From positions 1-27,198 of the forward strand of contig CBCXTV010000027.1 in NCBI GenBank assembly GCA_965178125.1: DNA of 27,198 nt, in the 5' to 3' direction. Positions within the stretch are counted from its first letter, which is position 1. Every line of letters starts with the position of its first letter. Below, piece by piece: positions 1-7,822 of this stretch. The notes beneath the pieces were generated by a model. The model saw only the letters and a list, made by a program, of their open reading frames with translations, was not told the origin of the DNA and searched no databases. The translations under genes and the position numbers were made by a program. Source of the DNA: Bilabrum cf. latius. Lineage: Eukaryota; Bigyra: Bicosoecida; Bigyra; Bicosoecida.

Positions 1-190
1 GAGGGCGCCAAGGACGCTCACTGTCAGGCACACACAACGCGCACAGAATTCGTCATTTCGCGTTCAAAGCCTGCCAACGACGTGGCGCTTGGCGAAATGT
101 GGTGGGTGGCGAAGATGTGGTACTTCGCCGTGCCTTTCTCTATGACGGCCAAGCGTGCATTCGCCATCGCGCTCGGACGCCACAGGAAGA

Positions 191-330
191 GATCCCAGCT
201 CGCAGCTCCGCCGCCTCATCCAGGAGTAAGGCGAAGTCGAATCGTGAATAGCGCTTCGCACCTTCACAGAGCCGAGGATCACAGATAGGCCCCGCCTCAC
301 AGAACCCAGCGCCATAGGGCAGAGCGTGAA
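191..330 (+). repeat. Degenerate copy of the 3' end of the 14054 gene and its downstream flank
   Basis: This stretch aligns, with many substitutions, to 14473-14611, which covers the last codons of the small basic protein gene and the sequence just after its stop. Shared blocks include CGCAGCTCCGCC, GGCGAAGTCGA, ACAGATAG and GGGCAGAGCGT. The divergence is far higher than in the mosaic further right, so this is an older copy. It shows that the right-hand gene set has relatives elsewhere and that the small gene's flank travels with it. No open frame of the source is kept. Confidence 0.7.
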
Positions 331-744
331 GTACCTGGCCGCTTGGCTTGGCCGGACCCCCGCCCGCCCTCCGCCGGCAGCTCCTCCCGTCCGTCCCTAT
401 GGAGGCAGATCCGCGTACCCATGCTGCGGCGGGATCCTGACACAATCCGCTCCTCTTAGTGTGTGGCCGTGGGGCATGAGTGGAGCAGCATCGGGCCCTC
501 ACCAGCCGTGGAACGGAAGCAGCTCTCCGTGCGGCAGCTGTGCGATGCACAGACCTCGTCCCAAAGATACGGATCCATTTTGCCGTCTTCCCGCGCATAC
601 TGCATCGCTCTGCAAAACTGCATTGCGCAGTGGATCCCCGAGCGTCGACTGCCAATAGCAGGCGGCCTCGCAAGGCCTTCATGGACGCAGGATTTGGGCT
701 TCTTCATCGTAAATTTGGGGTCTGCTCAGCGCGCGAAAATTCCA
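331..744. other. No recognisable gene
   Basis: I see only short overlapping frames on both strands with no recognisable motif and no similarity to other parts of the window. GC-rich composition keeps several frames open by chance. I also see nothing in 1-190. Confidence 0.5.
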
Positions 745-786
745 ACGCTTCAAAATGATCCGGACGTCGCGAGAAGGGAACTCGTT
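745..786 (+). pseudogene. Rep gene fragment
   Basis: About 42 bp match the Rep gene at 17315-17357 almost exactly, ending in the codons for DPDVARREL. One base is missing (AAAATGATCC instead of AAAATGGATCC), which shifts the frame. The fragment lies between the conserved Rep endonuclease and helicase blocks and cannot be functional. It is the leftmost gene fragment in the window. Confidence 0.8.
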
Positions 787-791
787 GCTTG

Positions 792-925
792 CTCACCTGT
801 GCGGAGGGGTTGGATGCCCGATGTGCTAAAGAGAGGATACTGTCCGTCGGCGTTCTCTCTTCACCTTGTGCGGAAGGGTTGGGTGCCTGATTTCAGACAG
901 AGAAGGTCTCGTCCGTTGGGAGCGC
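792..925. repeat. Two-copy degenerate tandem repeat, about 68 bp
   Basis: Two successive units begin with TCACCT(T)GTGCGGA and continue with GGGTTGG-TGCC, then GAGA and CGTC blocks. They start near 793 and 861. Identity is moderate. No coding role is evident. Confidence 0.5.
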
Positions 926-1416
926 TTAGGAATACTTCCGGATGGGGCGTCCAGACGCGGTCCAGGACCTCCAGCTCGTCGGGGTCAATGTCGCCCGCGC
1001 CGTCCGTGCCTTTGACGCCTCTGGATCGATGATGCCCACGATCTTTGTCATCTCGGACGACACACGTCCCAGCTGCTCTTTGGTAGTGCATTACCTCATT
1101 GACCCCGAAGCGTTGAATATTTAATGAAGACCCTTCGGAAGCTGGCGAAGTTTGTCAGCTTGTCGGAGCGCAGCCTGGGTCCTTGTCAACAAACATGGAG
1201 GGTTTCGGGGCGGATTTCCAGCGTTCCGCCTTGATATCGAGTGCACCTCGAGGTCGGGATCGAAGCGGGGCGGGCGGTTCGTCATCCTCTGTGATACGCT
1301 TAGGAGGCGCCGACTTGATGCCCACCTTGTCCCCCAATCACTCCAGACGTAACTGGGGAACTCTTCCCGTCGTGGGCCGGGTACGCCTCCGAATCCCACG
1401 CGAGCCGTTCCCCACG
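926..1416. other. No recognisable gene
   Basis: Several short frames on both strands, none with a recognisable domain or a similarity elsewhere in the window. Confidence 0.45.
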
Positions 1417-1655
1417 GCGCACCGATAAGCGCCGCTGCAAGCGTACCAAGAGGGGCGTACCAAGAGGTGCTTCCTTCGCTCGGCAGTGTGGCACTTCAAG
1501 CAGTAGAATGTGCCACTCCCAGCACGTAGGTGGAGTTTGCGAGCTGCCGGCCGACATGCTCGTGTGGTGACCTCCGGCGCACCGATAAGTGCCGCTGCAA
1601 GCGCACCAATACTACTTCGCTTGGGAGCGAGGCACTTTAAGCAATGCAGTGCGCC
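1417..1655. repeat. Two-copy direct repeat with a fragment shared with the 6.5-kb palindrome
   Basis: A block beginning GCGCACCGATAAG-GCCGCTGCAAGCG occurs at about 1417 and 1577. Each copy is followed by a related block of the type CGCT-GG-AG-G-GGCACTT-AAGCA (about 1476 and 1616). Between them, 1525-1572 is nearly identical to 6494-6541, the inner part of the left arm of the large palindrome, in the same orientation. On the minus strand the two blocks read C-L-K-C, but the frame has no further support as a gene. Confidence 0.6.
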
Positions 1656-1910
1656 GGTTTTCGTGCACGCCCAGTCGCGCGGACGCCGCAGGTGGCTTGG
1701 CCGTAGGATAGAATTAGTGGCGGGTCGGTTTTGCATGTCTTCCCTCTCCTCTTGATATGGTACACAAAGGCAAGAGCCTGACGATGCAGACGGAACTCCT
1801 GGATTTCACCGCCACATTCCTAGTCAAGACAGCCCTCGACTAAACAGACGCCGAGTTATCTTGAGCAGCATCCCACGACGCAGTGATGTGGACGGCAAGG
1901 GTGATGCCAT
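1656..1910. other. Unassigned sequence left of the mosaic
   Basis: No motif or self-similarity was found. The mosaic of gene fragments begins at about 1911. Confidence 0.4.
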
Positions 1911-2020
1911 GCTTTCCGGGCCTCCCATGTGACCGCTTTTTGCGTACCGAAACACTTTCCGGGGTCGACGCCCCGGCGGAACACGCCGGCGCGGCGGCAA
2001 GCGTCGATGTTGCGGGCGGC
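1911..2020 (+). pseudogene. Two joined pieces of the 20201 gene: leader and N-terminal codons
   Basis: Bases 1911-1955 match 19730-19774, part of the 5' leader upstream of the Cys-rich gene at 20201. Bases 1963-2020 match 20320-20377, coding for the Ala/Gly-rich N-terminal part of the same protein. The 545 bp between them in the source are missing. The join is followed directly by a piece of the 10668 gene at 2024. Confidence 0.8.
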
Positions 2021-2023
2021 CCA

Positions 2024-2390
2024 GCCATGAGGTACATGATCAAGTACACGGAAAGCACGCAGAGCGTCGTCAATCCGTTCGTGAGCCGCGAGTTCCAAAA
2101 GGTCTTCGAGACATCCGCCCGGAAAGCACGCAGAGCATCGTCAATCCGTTCGTGAGCCGCGAGTTCCAGAAGGTCTTCGAGCACATCCCCCCGGAAAGCA
2201 CGCAGAGCATCGTCAATCCGTTCGTGAGCCGCGAATTCCAGAAGGTCTTCGAGCACATCCCCCCGGAAAGCACGCAGAGCATCGTCAATCCGTTCGTGAG
2301 CCGCGAATTCCAAAAGGTCTTCGAGCACATCCCCCGGATGATGTCGAGCATGCGGACGCCCTGCTCCGGATGATGTCGGCCATGCGGACG
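2024..2390 (+). pseudogene. Fragment of the GT25-like gene expanded into 72-bp units
   Basis: Bases 2024-2110 match 12631-12717 of the large ORF (10668-13178). A 72-bp piece of it, coding for the region around NPFVSREFQKVFEHIP, is then repeated head to tail with unit starts at 2049, 2120, 2192 and 2264. After 2336 come two truncated copies of the following codons (CGGATGATGTCG-CATGCGGACG). Repeat copies share changes not present in the source (for example AGAGCATCGTCAATCCG), so they were amplified after capture. The units keep the reading frame because 72 is a multiple of 3. Confidence 0.85.
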
Positions 2391-3105
2391 CTCTTCCCAG
2401 ACCTTGCGCGGCAGCGGGACGAAAATGGAGCTCTCCCTGCACCGCAAGCACGCCGGAAACCTGGTGCACTTCCACGTGTGCATGACGGACTCCGAGAGGT
2501 CGCATCGTTGTCGCGTGGCGGAGGATTTCATTTGGGCCGGCAGCAGGCCGAATGTCGTGTACGGCTTTAAGGTACCGAACCGGAACTCCCGGCAGCAGCG
2601 CAGGCGGAGACATCCGCCCGGAAAGCACGCAGAGCATCGTCAATCCGTTCGTGAGCCGCGAGTTCCAGAAGGTCTTCGAGCACATCCCCCCGGAAAGCAC
2701 GCAGAGCATCGTCAATCCGTTCGTGAGCCGCGAATTCCAGAAGGTCTTCGAGCACATCCCCCCGGAAAGCACGCAGAGCATCGTCAATCCGTTCGTGAGC
2801 CGCGAATTCCAAAAGGTCTTCGAGCACATCCCCCGGATGATGTCGAGCATGCGGACGCCCTGCTCCGGATGATGTCGGCCATGCGGACGCTCTTCCCAGA
2901 CCTTGCGCGGCAGCGGGACGAAAATGGAGCTCTCCCTGCACCGCAAGCACGCCGGAAACCTGGTGCACTTCCACGTGTGCATGACGGACTCCGAGAGGTC
3001 GCATCGTTGTCGCGTGGCGGAGGATTTCATTTGGGCCGGCAGCAGGCCGAATGTCGTGTACGGCTTTAAGGTACCGAACCGGAGCTCCCGGCAGCAGCGC
3101 AGGCG
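2108..3105 (+). repeat. 499-bp tandem duplication of a chimeric segment
   Basis: Bases 2108-2606 and 2607-3105 are direct copies with period 499. Each holds three 72-bp units from the GT25-like gene, the deleted Rep fragment, and the short piece starting GTACCGAACCGG from the 24963 gene. I noticed only one substitution (GGAACTCCC versus GGAGCTCCC), so the duplication looks recent. The duplicated unit is itself a composite, which places the joining of fragments before the duplication. Confidence 0.9.
2391..2566 (+). pseudogene. Rep fragment with internal deletion
   Basis: Bases 2391-2423 match 16710-16742 and bases 2425-2566 match about 17022-17162 of the Rep gene. The 280 bp between them, including the first endonuclease motif, are missing. 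The join lies in a GAA/GAAA microhomology. The second part still encodes the His-hydrophobic-His metal-binding motif, but the join places the two parts in different frames. A second copy with the same join lies 499 bp downstream. Confidence 0.88.
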
Positions 3106-3322
3106 GCATGCTTGGGGCGGCACGTGGATCTTCGACGACGCCATTACGCTCAGCGATTGCGGGTCGAGGGTGCAGATCGACGCGCCGCAGTCGAAGGTCT
3201 TGGCGATGGTAATGCCCCGGAAGTCGGGCCAGTGGATTCCTCATAGGCTGCGTTCGCGTACGATCTGGTATTTGGGTGGGGAGCAGTCGGCCGTGATCAC
3301 CAACCTCAAGTGCCAGGCCTGC
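3071..3322 (+). pseudogene. Fragment of the Cys-rich gene 24963
   Basis: This matches 25344-25595 with few changes and encodes the stretch from VPNRSSRQQRRR up to the first C-x2-C of the zinc-ribbon region. It breaks exactly inside that motif, after which about 18 bp of an upstream piece (CCCCGGAAGTCGGGCCAG, also at 3217-3236) recur before the next fragment. A short copy of the first 35 bp of this fragment also ends the upstream unit at 2572-2606. Confidence 0.88.
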
Positions 3323-3340
3323 CCCGGAAGTCGGGCCAGG

Positions 3341-3501
3341 GCATTCTCCGAGTCTCTTTGCCGATGATGTCTGAGGAGAAACCGTCCGAGAGCATTGCTG
3401 TTTCCTTGGGAGACGGCCGCAATCTTCGTGGGCGTCAAGGCGCCGGTAATATGGGAAACGAGGGCGGCATGTTGGCGCGCGAGGTCGACGCCCCGGCGGA
3501 G
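3341..3501 (+). pseudogene. N-terminal fragment of the 20201 gene
   Basis: This matches 20178-20338, including 23 bp of leader and the paired start codons (ATGATG at 3364). It breaks off in the Ala-rich N-terminal region at a run of about ten Gs. The following fragment (3512) resumes about 320 bp further into the gene, so the G-run probably marks the join. Confidence 0.88.
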
Positions 3502-3511
3502 GGGGGGGGGC

Positions 3512-3747
3512 CGTACGTGCCGTGACAGGTCGCGCCGGAGCCGGCGGAGGAGGCGACATGGACTTGCAACGCGTGCCAAGGCCTAAGCCCCCGGTCAGAG
3601 TACTTCAAGAAGTGGAAGGACTGGATCCAACCAGTTTGCCGGGTGTGTTACGACAAGTTCGACAGCGCGACGCCGTGGTGGGTGAGGTGCAAGAACTGCA
3701 AAAACGAGTTTCCGGCGTACCGATTTCCCCAGATCCGCCGGAAGAGG
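3512..3747 (+). pseudogene. Central zinc-binding fragment of the 20201 gene
   Basis: This matches 20661-20896 and covers the C-x2-C region. One cysteine of the second pair is replaced (C-R-V-C-Y instead of C-R-V-C-C), and a TGA lies early in the fragment (GCCGTGACAGG for GCTGCGGCAGG). It ends at a purine run (GGAAGAGG), where it joins a second, longer copy of the same gene. Confidence 0.87.
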
Positions 3748-3754
3748 GACGGGC

Positions 3755-4919
3755 CTCGATCTCGGAAAGGGCGGGAGTCCGTTCTTGCATTCGGAATGGG
3801 CGGGGAGTTGCTTTTCCTGGGAGCATGTGCGAGATTCCTTCTCCGCGGGTCCTCTTTCGGCTTCGGCAGTCAGCAGCGCACTCTGCGGGAACGGCATTCT
3901 CCGAGTCTCTTTGCCGATGATGTCTGAGGAGAAACCGTCCGAGAGCATTGCTGTTTCCTTGGGAGACGGCCGCAATCTTCGTGGGCGTCGAGGCGCCGGT
4001 GATATGGGAAACGAGGGCGGCATGTTGGCGCGCGAGGTCGACGCGCCGGCGGAGCACGCCGGCGCGGCGGCAAGCGTCGATGATTCGGGCGGCTCCCACA
4101 TCGAGAGCGGCGGCGCGGAGGCGGCGTCCACGGGGATGCTCGGAGAGGAGAGCGGCAAGGCAGCGCCGAAGGAGGACGCCGAAGACGACGGCGGCAAGAA
4201 GACGGAGGAGGAGGATGCTCGCGGCGGTGGACGTGCTGTGGTGCCCGGAGGTAATGACGACGTATGGACCGACGCAGCAGCTTGGAAGGCGGGTGGCGGC
4301 GTGGCAGCCGGGGCGGTCTCTGGCGCTGATAGCTGGGCTCTATGGGGGACCCCTGCGAAGTCGTCATGGGGGGAGACGTACGTGCCGCGGCAGGTCGCGT
4401 CGGAGCCGGCGGAGGAGGCGACATGGACTTGCAACGCGTGCCAGTGCTGCAAGCCCCGGTCGGCGTACTTCAAGAAGTGGAAGGACTGGATCCAACAGTT
4501 TGCCGGGTGTGTTGCGACAAGTTCGACAACGCGACGCCGTGGTGGGTGTGGTGCAAGAACTGCAAAAACGAGTATCCGGCGTACCGATTTCCCCAGATCC
4601 GCCGGAAGAAGGAGAACTTGCGCTATTTCTTCCCTGAGGACTGGTGCGCGAAGTGCCTGGTTGCGCGTGGCTGGAGTCTCCATGATGTCCGTTCCTCTGC
4701 GGGTGAAGCGAAGCGTTGGGTGCCAAAAGCTGGCGCGAATACCGGTGACGGCGACAACGACGCTCGTGCTCCCGCACGCGACGAGCTTCCTGCAGGAGGC
4801 GCCGCCTCCTGCAGCAACGCCGTGCGTCAGAGTTCTTCGCGTGACGAGGCCTTGGATGACATCAACCGGGCCATGGAGCTTCTCCGGAATGCGGAGAAAT
4901 TCATCTCCGCGATGCCATC
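3755..4919 (+). pseudogene. Near full-length, frameshifted copy of the 20201 gene
   Basis: This segment matches 20039-21203 at about 99% by eye and contains the leader, the start (3917) and nearly the whole reading frame. A single C is missing near 4496 (CCAACAGTT instead of CCAACCAGTT). It falls between the first and second cysteine groups and shifts the frame, so the encoded protein would lose the rest of its zinc-binding region. Downstream, another frame (from 4342) reads the correct cysteine pairs again. The last codons diverge and then join a piece of the 24963 gene at 4921. High identity points to a recent duplication. Confidence 0.92.
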
Positions 4920-4920
4920 G

Positions 4921-4959
4921 TGCATGCAGTGTGCGGTGCAGGACCAGTTGATGCAGGGC
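4921..4959 (+). pseudogene. 39-bp fragment of the 24963 gene
   Basis: This matches 25710-25748 and encodes the last cysteine pair (C-x-Q-C) of the zinc-ribbon region. It sits between the copy of the 20201 gene and a long fragment of the GT25-like gene. By chance or selection the three pieces remain in one open frame across both joins. Confidence 0.85.
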
Positions 4960-5588
4960 ATCGTCAAAGACCAGGCCCTCTTGGATATCTTCTCCGGCAA
5001 GATAACGGACTGGATCAAATACCATCCGGCCACTCTTGGGGCGATCCAATCCTATCGAAACGCATGGCTGTGGGCCGACGGAATGGCTCATGGTTGTCGA
5101 GGATGATATCGAACCTCGCGAAGCATGCGTGGATCGGCTACTCGTAGTTCTTCACGCCATCGCGAAACCCCAAGGTGACGCAGATGGCCATGTTAGCGGG
5201 TCAGAAGCACCGAGAATGGTCAGCCTCCAGCGCGGAAACTCACCTCATGCACAACTGCGAGCGCCTCTTGGACGTGCGGACCTATCCGGCGCACTGGGTA
5301 GACAACACATTTGTGGTCCCCTTCCACGTGGGCATGGGCCTAAAGTGGTATCTCATCAGCCCGGAGGGGAGGAAGGCGCTCCTGAAGATGCGGATCCCGA
5401 ACCGAAGCTTCGAACGCTGCGTCTGGCGCCGCATCTTCGACACGTTCCAAGGGCCGGTATGTAATGTCCGTCGTGATGTCCGTGTGCGCGGCCCTGAGTT
5501 GGGGGGTTGTCTCGTCTGGGAAAAAACAGAGCGCGTGCCCATCTCCTACGAAGACTTGTGCGGTGTTCACGAGCACGCCGGCGAAACC
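4960..5588 (+). pseudogene. Broken copy of the GT25-like domain
   Basis: Bases 4960-5073 match 10821-10934. A 14-bp deletion follows (GTGGGC joined to CGACGG). Bases to 5460 then match up to 11340, and 5465-5588 match 11533-11657. The 14-bp loss and small further indels shift the frame just before the Glu-Asp-Asp motif. About 190 bp of the source (11341-11532) are missing at the second break. The edges do not look like clean GT-AG intron removal, and the source frame stays open through the missing part. This is therefore a decayed duplicate, not a processed copy. Confidence 0.88.
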
Positions 5589-5599
5589 TCGAGTTTTGG

Positions 5600-5737
5600 C
5601 ATCAAGATCGTGTCGCGGCCAGGCTGTACGACGGCGGCAAGAAGACGGAGAAGGAGGATGCTCACGGTATCGCCCTGATCATCTGCACGACTTCGTGGGG
5701 CTCCATGACGTAACGGCGAGCGAGAACATTGACTGGT
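5600..5737 (+). pseudogene. Three short fragments from three genes in a row
   Basis: Bases 5600-5627 match 25800-25827 (24963 gene). Bases 5628-5663 match 20469-20504 (acidic stretch of the 20201 gene). From 5664 the sequence matches the Rep gene from 17824, including the helicase motif C region, and fades by about 5737. The second join lies in a shared GCTC. This is the clearest example of piece sizes of 30-70 bp. Confidence 0.85.
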
Positions 5738-5764
5738 GGCGTGGCTGGAGGATCTCGGGAACAC

Positions 5765-5935
5765 ACGGCGGGCGAGCCGTTTTTCAAAAGGAGCACGGGT
5801 CCTTCGGGACGCCATTTCACTTACGGCGGGCGAGCCGTTTTCCGAATGGTGCGGGGGTCCTACTGATGCACACGGCGATCGCTGGTTCACTCACGGCGGG
5901 CGAGCCGTTTTCCGAATGGTGCGGAGTCCTCCAGA
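5765..5935. repeat. Three-copy short repeat
   Basis: The block ACGGCGGGCGAGCCGTTTT begins at 5765, 5823 and 5893. The last two copies also share CCGAATGGTGCGG and GTCCT. Spacings of 58 and 70 bp show unequal spacer lengths. No similarity to the gene set was seen. Confidence 0.75.
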
Positions 5936-6066
5936 TGACCACGGTGATGGGTGGCAGCATGTCATAGGCGCGCCGTCGGAAGCTTCCCCTTCGAGTGCTG
6001 CCTAAAACTGAGAAACCTGGAGATCCTAGCATCGTATGGAGGCAAGAGGTAACACCTTGGGGTCCG

Positions 6067-6143
6067 TTCTCCGCTTCAATTCCTGTCCCAAATCCGATTC
6101 CCATTTCGAGACCGAAAAAGGTGACCCGGAAAACGACGGTACT
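6067..6143 (+). repeat. 77-bp dispersed repeat, copy 1
   Basis: Identical by eye to 7645-7721 (starts TTCTCCGCTTCAATTCC, ends GACGGTACT). A more divergent relative lies at 9393-9480. Copy 1 abuts the leader repeat at 6144. Confidence 0.9.
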
Positions 6144-6401
6144 TATTTCTGAACCGTTTTCCGGACGCTTTCCGGGTCTCCCATGTGACCGCTTTTTGCG
6201 TACCGAAACACGTTCCGCGCGTGAGGAGCAGATGCGGATCTCCGCGGGGTCCTATTTGTGTCTTTTTTCGGGGACGAAATCGGGCGCACTTCTCGTGCCG
6301 ATTTGTGGTCGTCTCTGAAACCGGCTGCGAGTCGGGAAAGGTGCCCGAGATGCTTGTGTCCTTGGCTTCGTATTTCTCCGCATATTCTTCAAACGCGGGC
6401 G
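6144..6401 (+). repeat. Displaced copy of the leader of the 20201 gene
   Basis: Bases 6144-6401 match 19707-19967 at about 95% with a few 1-3-bp indels. In the intact locus this sequence lies 230-490 bp upstream of the start codon, so it may include promoter or 5' UTR. Here it is not followed by the gene. From about 6415 a short piece resembling the sequence after the 20201 gene stop (21208-21240, CGCGGGAGCTTCCCGA) follows. Confidence 0.88.
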
Positions 6402-6444
6402 GCAGTGGCTCCTGCGCGGGAGCTTCCCGAGTGGGTCCGTCGTG

Positions 6445-6641
6445 CAGTGCGCTGGGTAGGTCCGCAGGTCAAGGAGGCGCTCGCAGTTATAGACGTAGGT
6501 GGAGTTTGCGAGCTGCCGGCCGACATGCTCATGTGGTGACCGGAGGTCACCACATGAGCATGTCGGCCGGCAGCTCGCAAACCCCACCTGCGTCTATAAC
6601 TGCGAACGCCTCCTTGACCTGCGGACCTACCCAGCGCACTG
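6445..6641. repeat. Large near-perfect palindrome, 97-bp arms, 3-nt spacer
   Basis: The left arm 6445-6541 and right arm 6545-6641 are reverse complements with only three or so mismatches (near positions 6480, 6495 and 6502), all transitions. The spacer is GGA at 6542-6544. Inner bases read GGTGACC-GGA-GGTCACC. The right arm continues directly into a copy of the GT25-like gene, so it is the original orientation and the left arm is the inverted duplicate. Such a structure can extrude as a cruciform or form a long hairpin RNA. Confidence 0.95.
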
Positions 6642-6729
6642 AGCAGACAACGCATTTGTGGTCCCCCTCCACGTCGGCATGGGCTTGAAGTGGTACCTCA
6701 GGAGGATTTCACTTGCGCCGGCCCCCAGG
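6545..6729 (+). pseudogene. GT25-like gene fragment joined to a Rep fragment
   Basis: Bases 6545 to about 6700 align to about 11094-11235, coding for the part with CERLLDVRTYPAHW. The copy is more divergent than the one at 4960-5588 and has a stop in place of a Trp codon (GCACTGAGCAG). It ends after the codons for GLKWYL. Bases 6701-6729 match Rep 17117-17145 with several changes. The satellite array starts at the end of this piece. Confidence 0.8.
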
Positions 6730-7625
6730 ATTTCGCCAAAAATGGCCGATCCGCACAAGGAATTTAAGTTGCGGCGACACAGCTCGGACCCTGGCTTTTT
6801 TTTGGCTGTTTCGGGGCCCCAAGAGGGCTCCCGGCCCCAAAAAGGGCAAAACGCGAGGTTGTGGTGGAAAAAATGGGCCCCAAGGAGTCTCCAAACGACG
6901 CAAAACGCCACGTTGTGGTGGATTTTAGAGCCCCTAAATCGCCCAAAAAAGACGCAAAACGCCACGTGGTGGTGGATTTTAGAGCCCCTAAATCGCCAAA
7001 AAAGACGCAAAACGCCACGTTGTAGTGGATTTTAGAGCCCCTAAATCGCCCAAAAAAGACGCAAAACGCCACGTTGTGGTGTTTTTTTTGAGCGTTTTCG
7101 GGGGGCTCGGAAGGGGACCCCCCCAGGATTTGGCCAAAAATGGCCGATCCACACAAGGACTTTAAGTTGCGGCGACACAGTTCGGGCCCCGGTTTGTTTT
7201 TGCGGTTTGGGGGCCCCGAGAGGGCTCCCGGCCCCAAAAAGGGCAAAACGCGAGGTTGTGGTGGAAAAATGGGCCCCAGGCAGCCCCAAACGACGCAACA
7301 CGCCACGTTGTGGTGGATTTTAGAGCCCTAAATCGCCCAAAAAAGACGCAAAACGCCACGTTGTCGTGGATTTTAGAGCCCTAAATCGCCCCAAAGAGAC
7401 GCAAAACGCCACGTTGTAGTGGATTTTAGAGCCCCTAAACCGCCCTAAAAAGACGCCAAACGCCACGTTGTGGTGTTTTTTTTGAGCGTTTTGGGGGGGC
7501 CCGGAAGGGGACCCCCCCAGGATTTGGCCCAAAATGGCCGATCCACACAAGGAATTTAAGTTGCGGCGACACAGTTCGGGCCCCGGGGTTTGTTTTGCTG
7601 TTTGGGGGCCCCAAGAGGGCTCCCG
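6728..7625. repeat. Nested satellite: about 395-bp units containing 53-54-bp units
   Basis: Long units begin with GGATTT-GCC-AAAATGGCC at 6728, 7126 and 7520 (periods 398 and 394). The third is cut short near 7625. Each complete long unit carries four short units starting with GACGC-AA (6897, 6951, 7004, 7058 and 7292, 7345, 7398, 7452), the last one truncated by a T-run. Short units hold TTTTAGAGCCCCTAAAT, a small hairpin, and CGCCACGTTGTGGTGG. Homopolymers (G, C, A and T runs) are frequent. Frames in this region are products of the repeat and are not genes. Confidence 0.95.
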
Positions 7626-7644
7626 GGAGGCCCTAGAGTGGCCC

Positions 7645-7822
7645 TTCTCCGCTTCAATTCCTGTCCCAAATCCGATTCCCATTTCGAGACCGAAAAAGGT
7701 GACCCGGAAAACGACGGTACTCTCCGTCACTCCATCTGGCGGCGAAAATTGCCTCAGTTTCCGGTCCCCGATTCCGGGCCCAGGGACCCCCGAAATTCCC
7801 GATTCCGCGCAGTGCCGAAAGC
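7645..7822 (+). repeat. Dispersed repeat, copy 2
   Basis: The first 77 bp equal 6067-6143. The full 178 bp align with about two-thirds identity to 9393-9560, including blocks GACCCGG-AAA, CGGTCCC and GGGCCCAG/AGGCCCAG. Copy 2 follows the truncated satellite directly. Confidence 0.75.

Noticed and set aside
1338-1736. Minus-strand frame with two C-L-K-C motifs as a zinc-finger gene
   Set aside because: The two motifs are products of a local direct repeat, and the frame has no other family feature.
3595-5091. Long minus-strand open frame (498 codons) opposite the copy of the 20201 gene, and similar long antisense frames at 1840-3144 and 19570-20850
   Set aside because: They lie exactly opposite plus-strand coding sequence or its repeats, are Pro/Arg/Ser-rich without motifs, and are explained by GC-rich codon composition. 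The plus strand has the cysteine motifs.
6731-7550. GGCCAAAAATGGCC-type sequence as a possible dinoflagellate spliced-leader gene
   Set aside because: Only a short core is similar. The full leader sequence is not present, and the match lies inside the satellite unit.
6728-7625. Several overlapping frames in the satellite region on both strands
   Set aside because: They are translations of the same tandem units in different frames.
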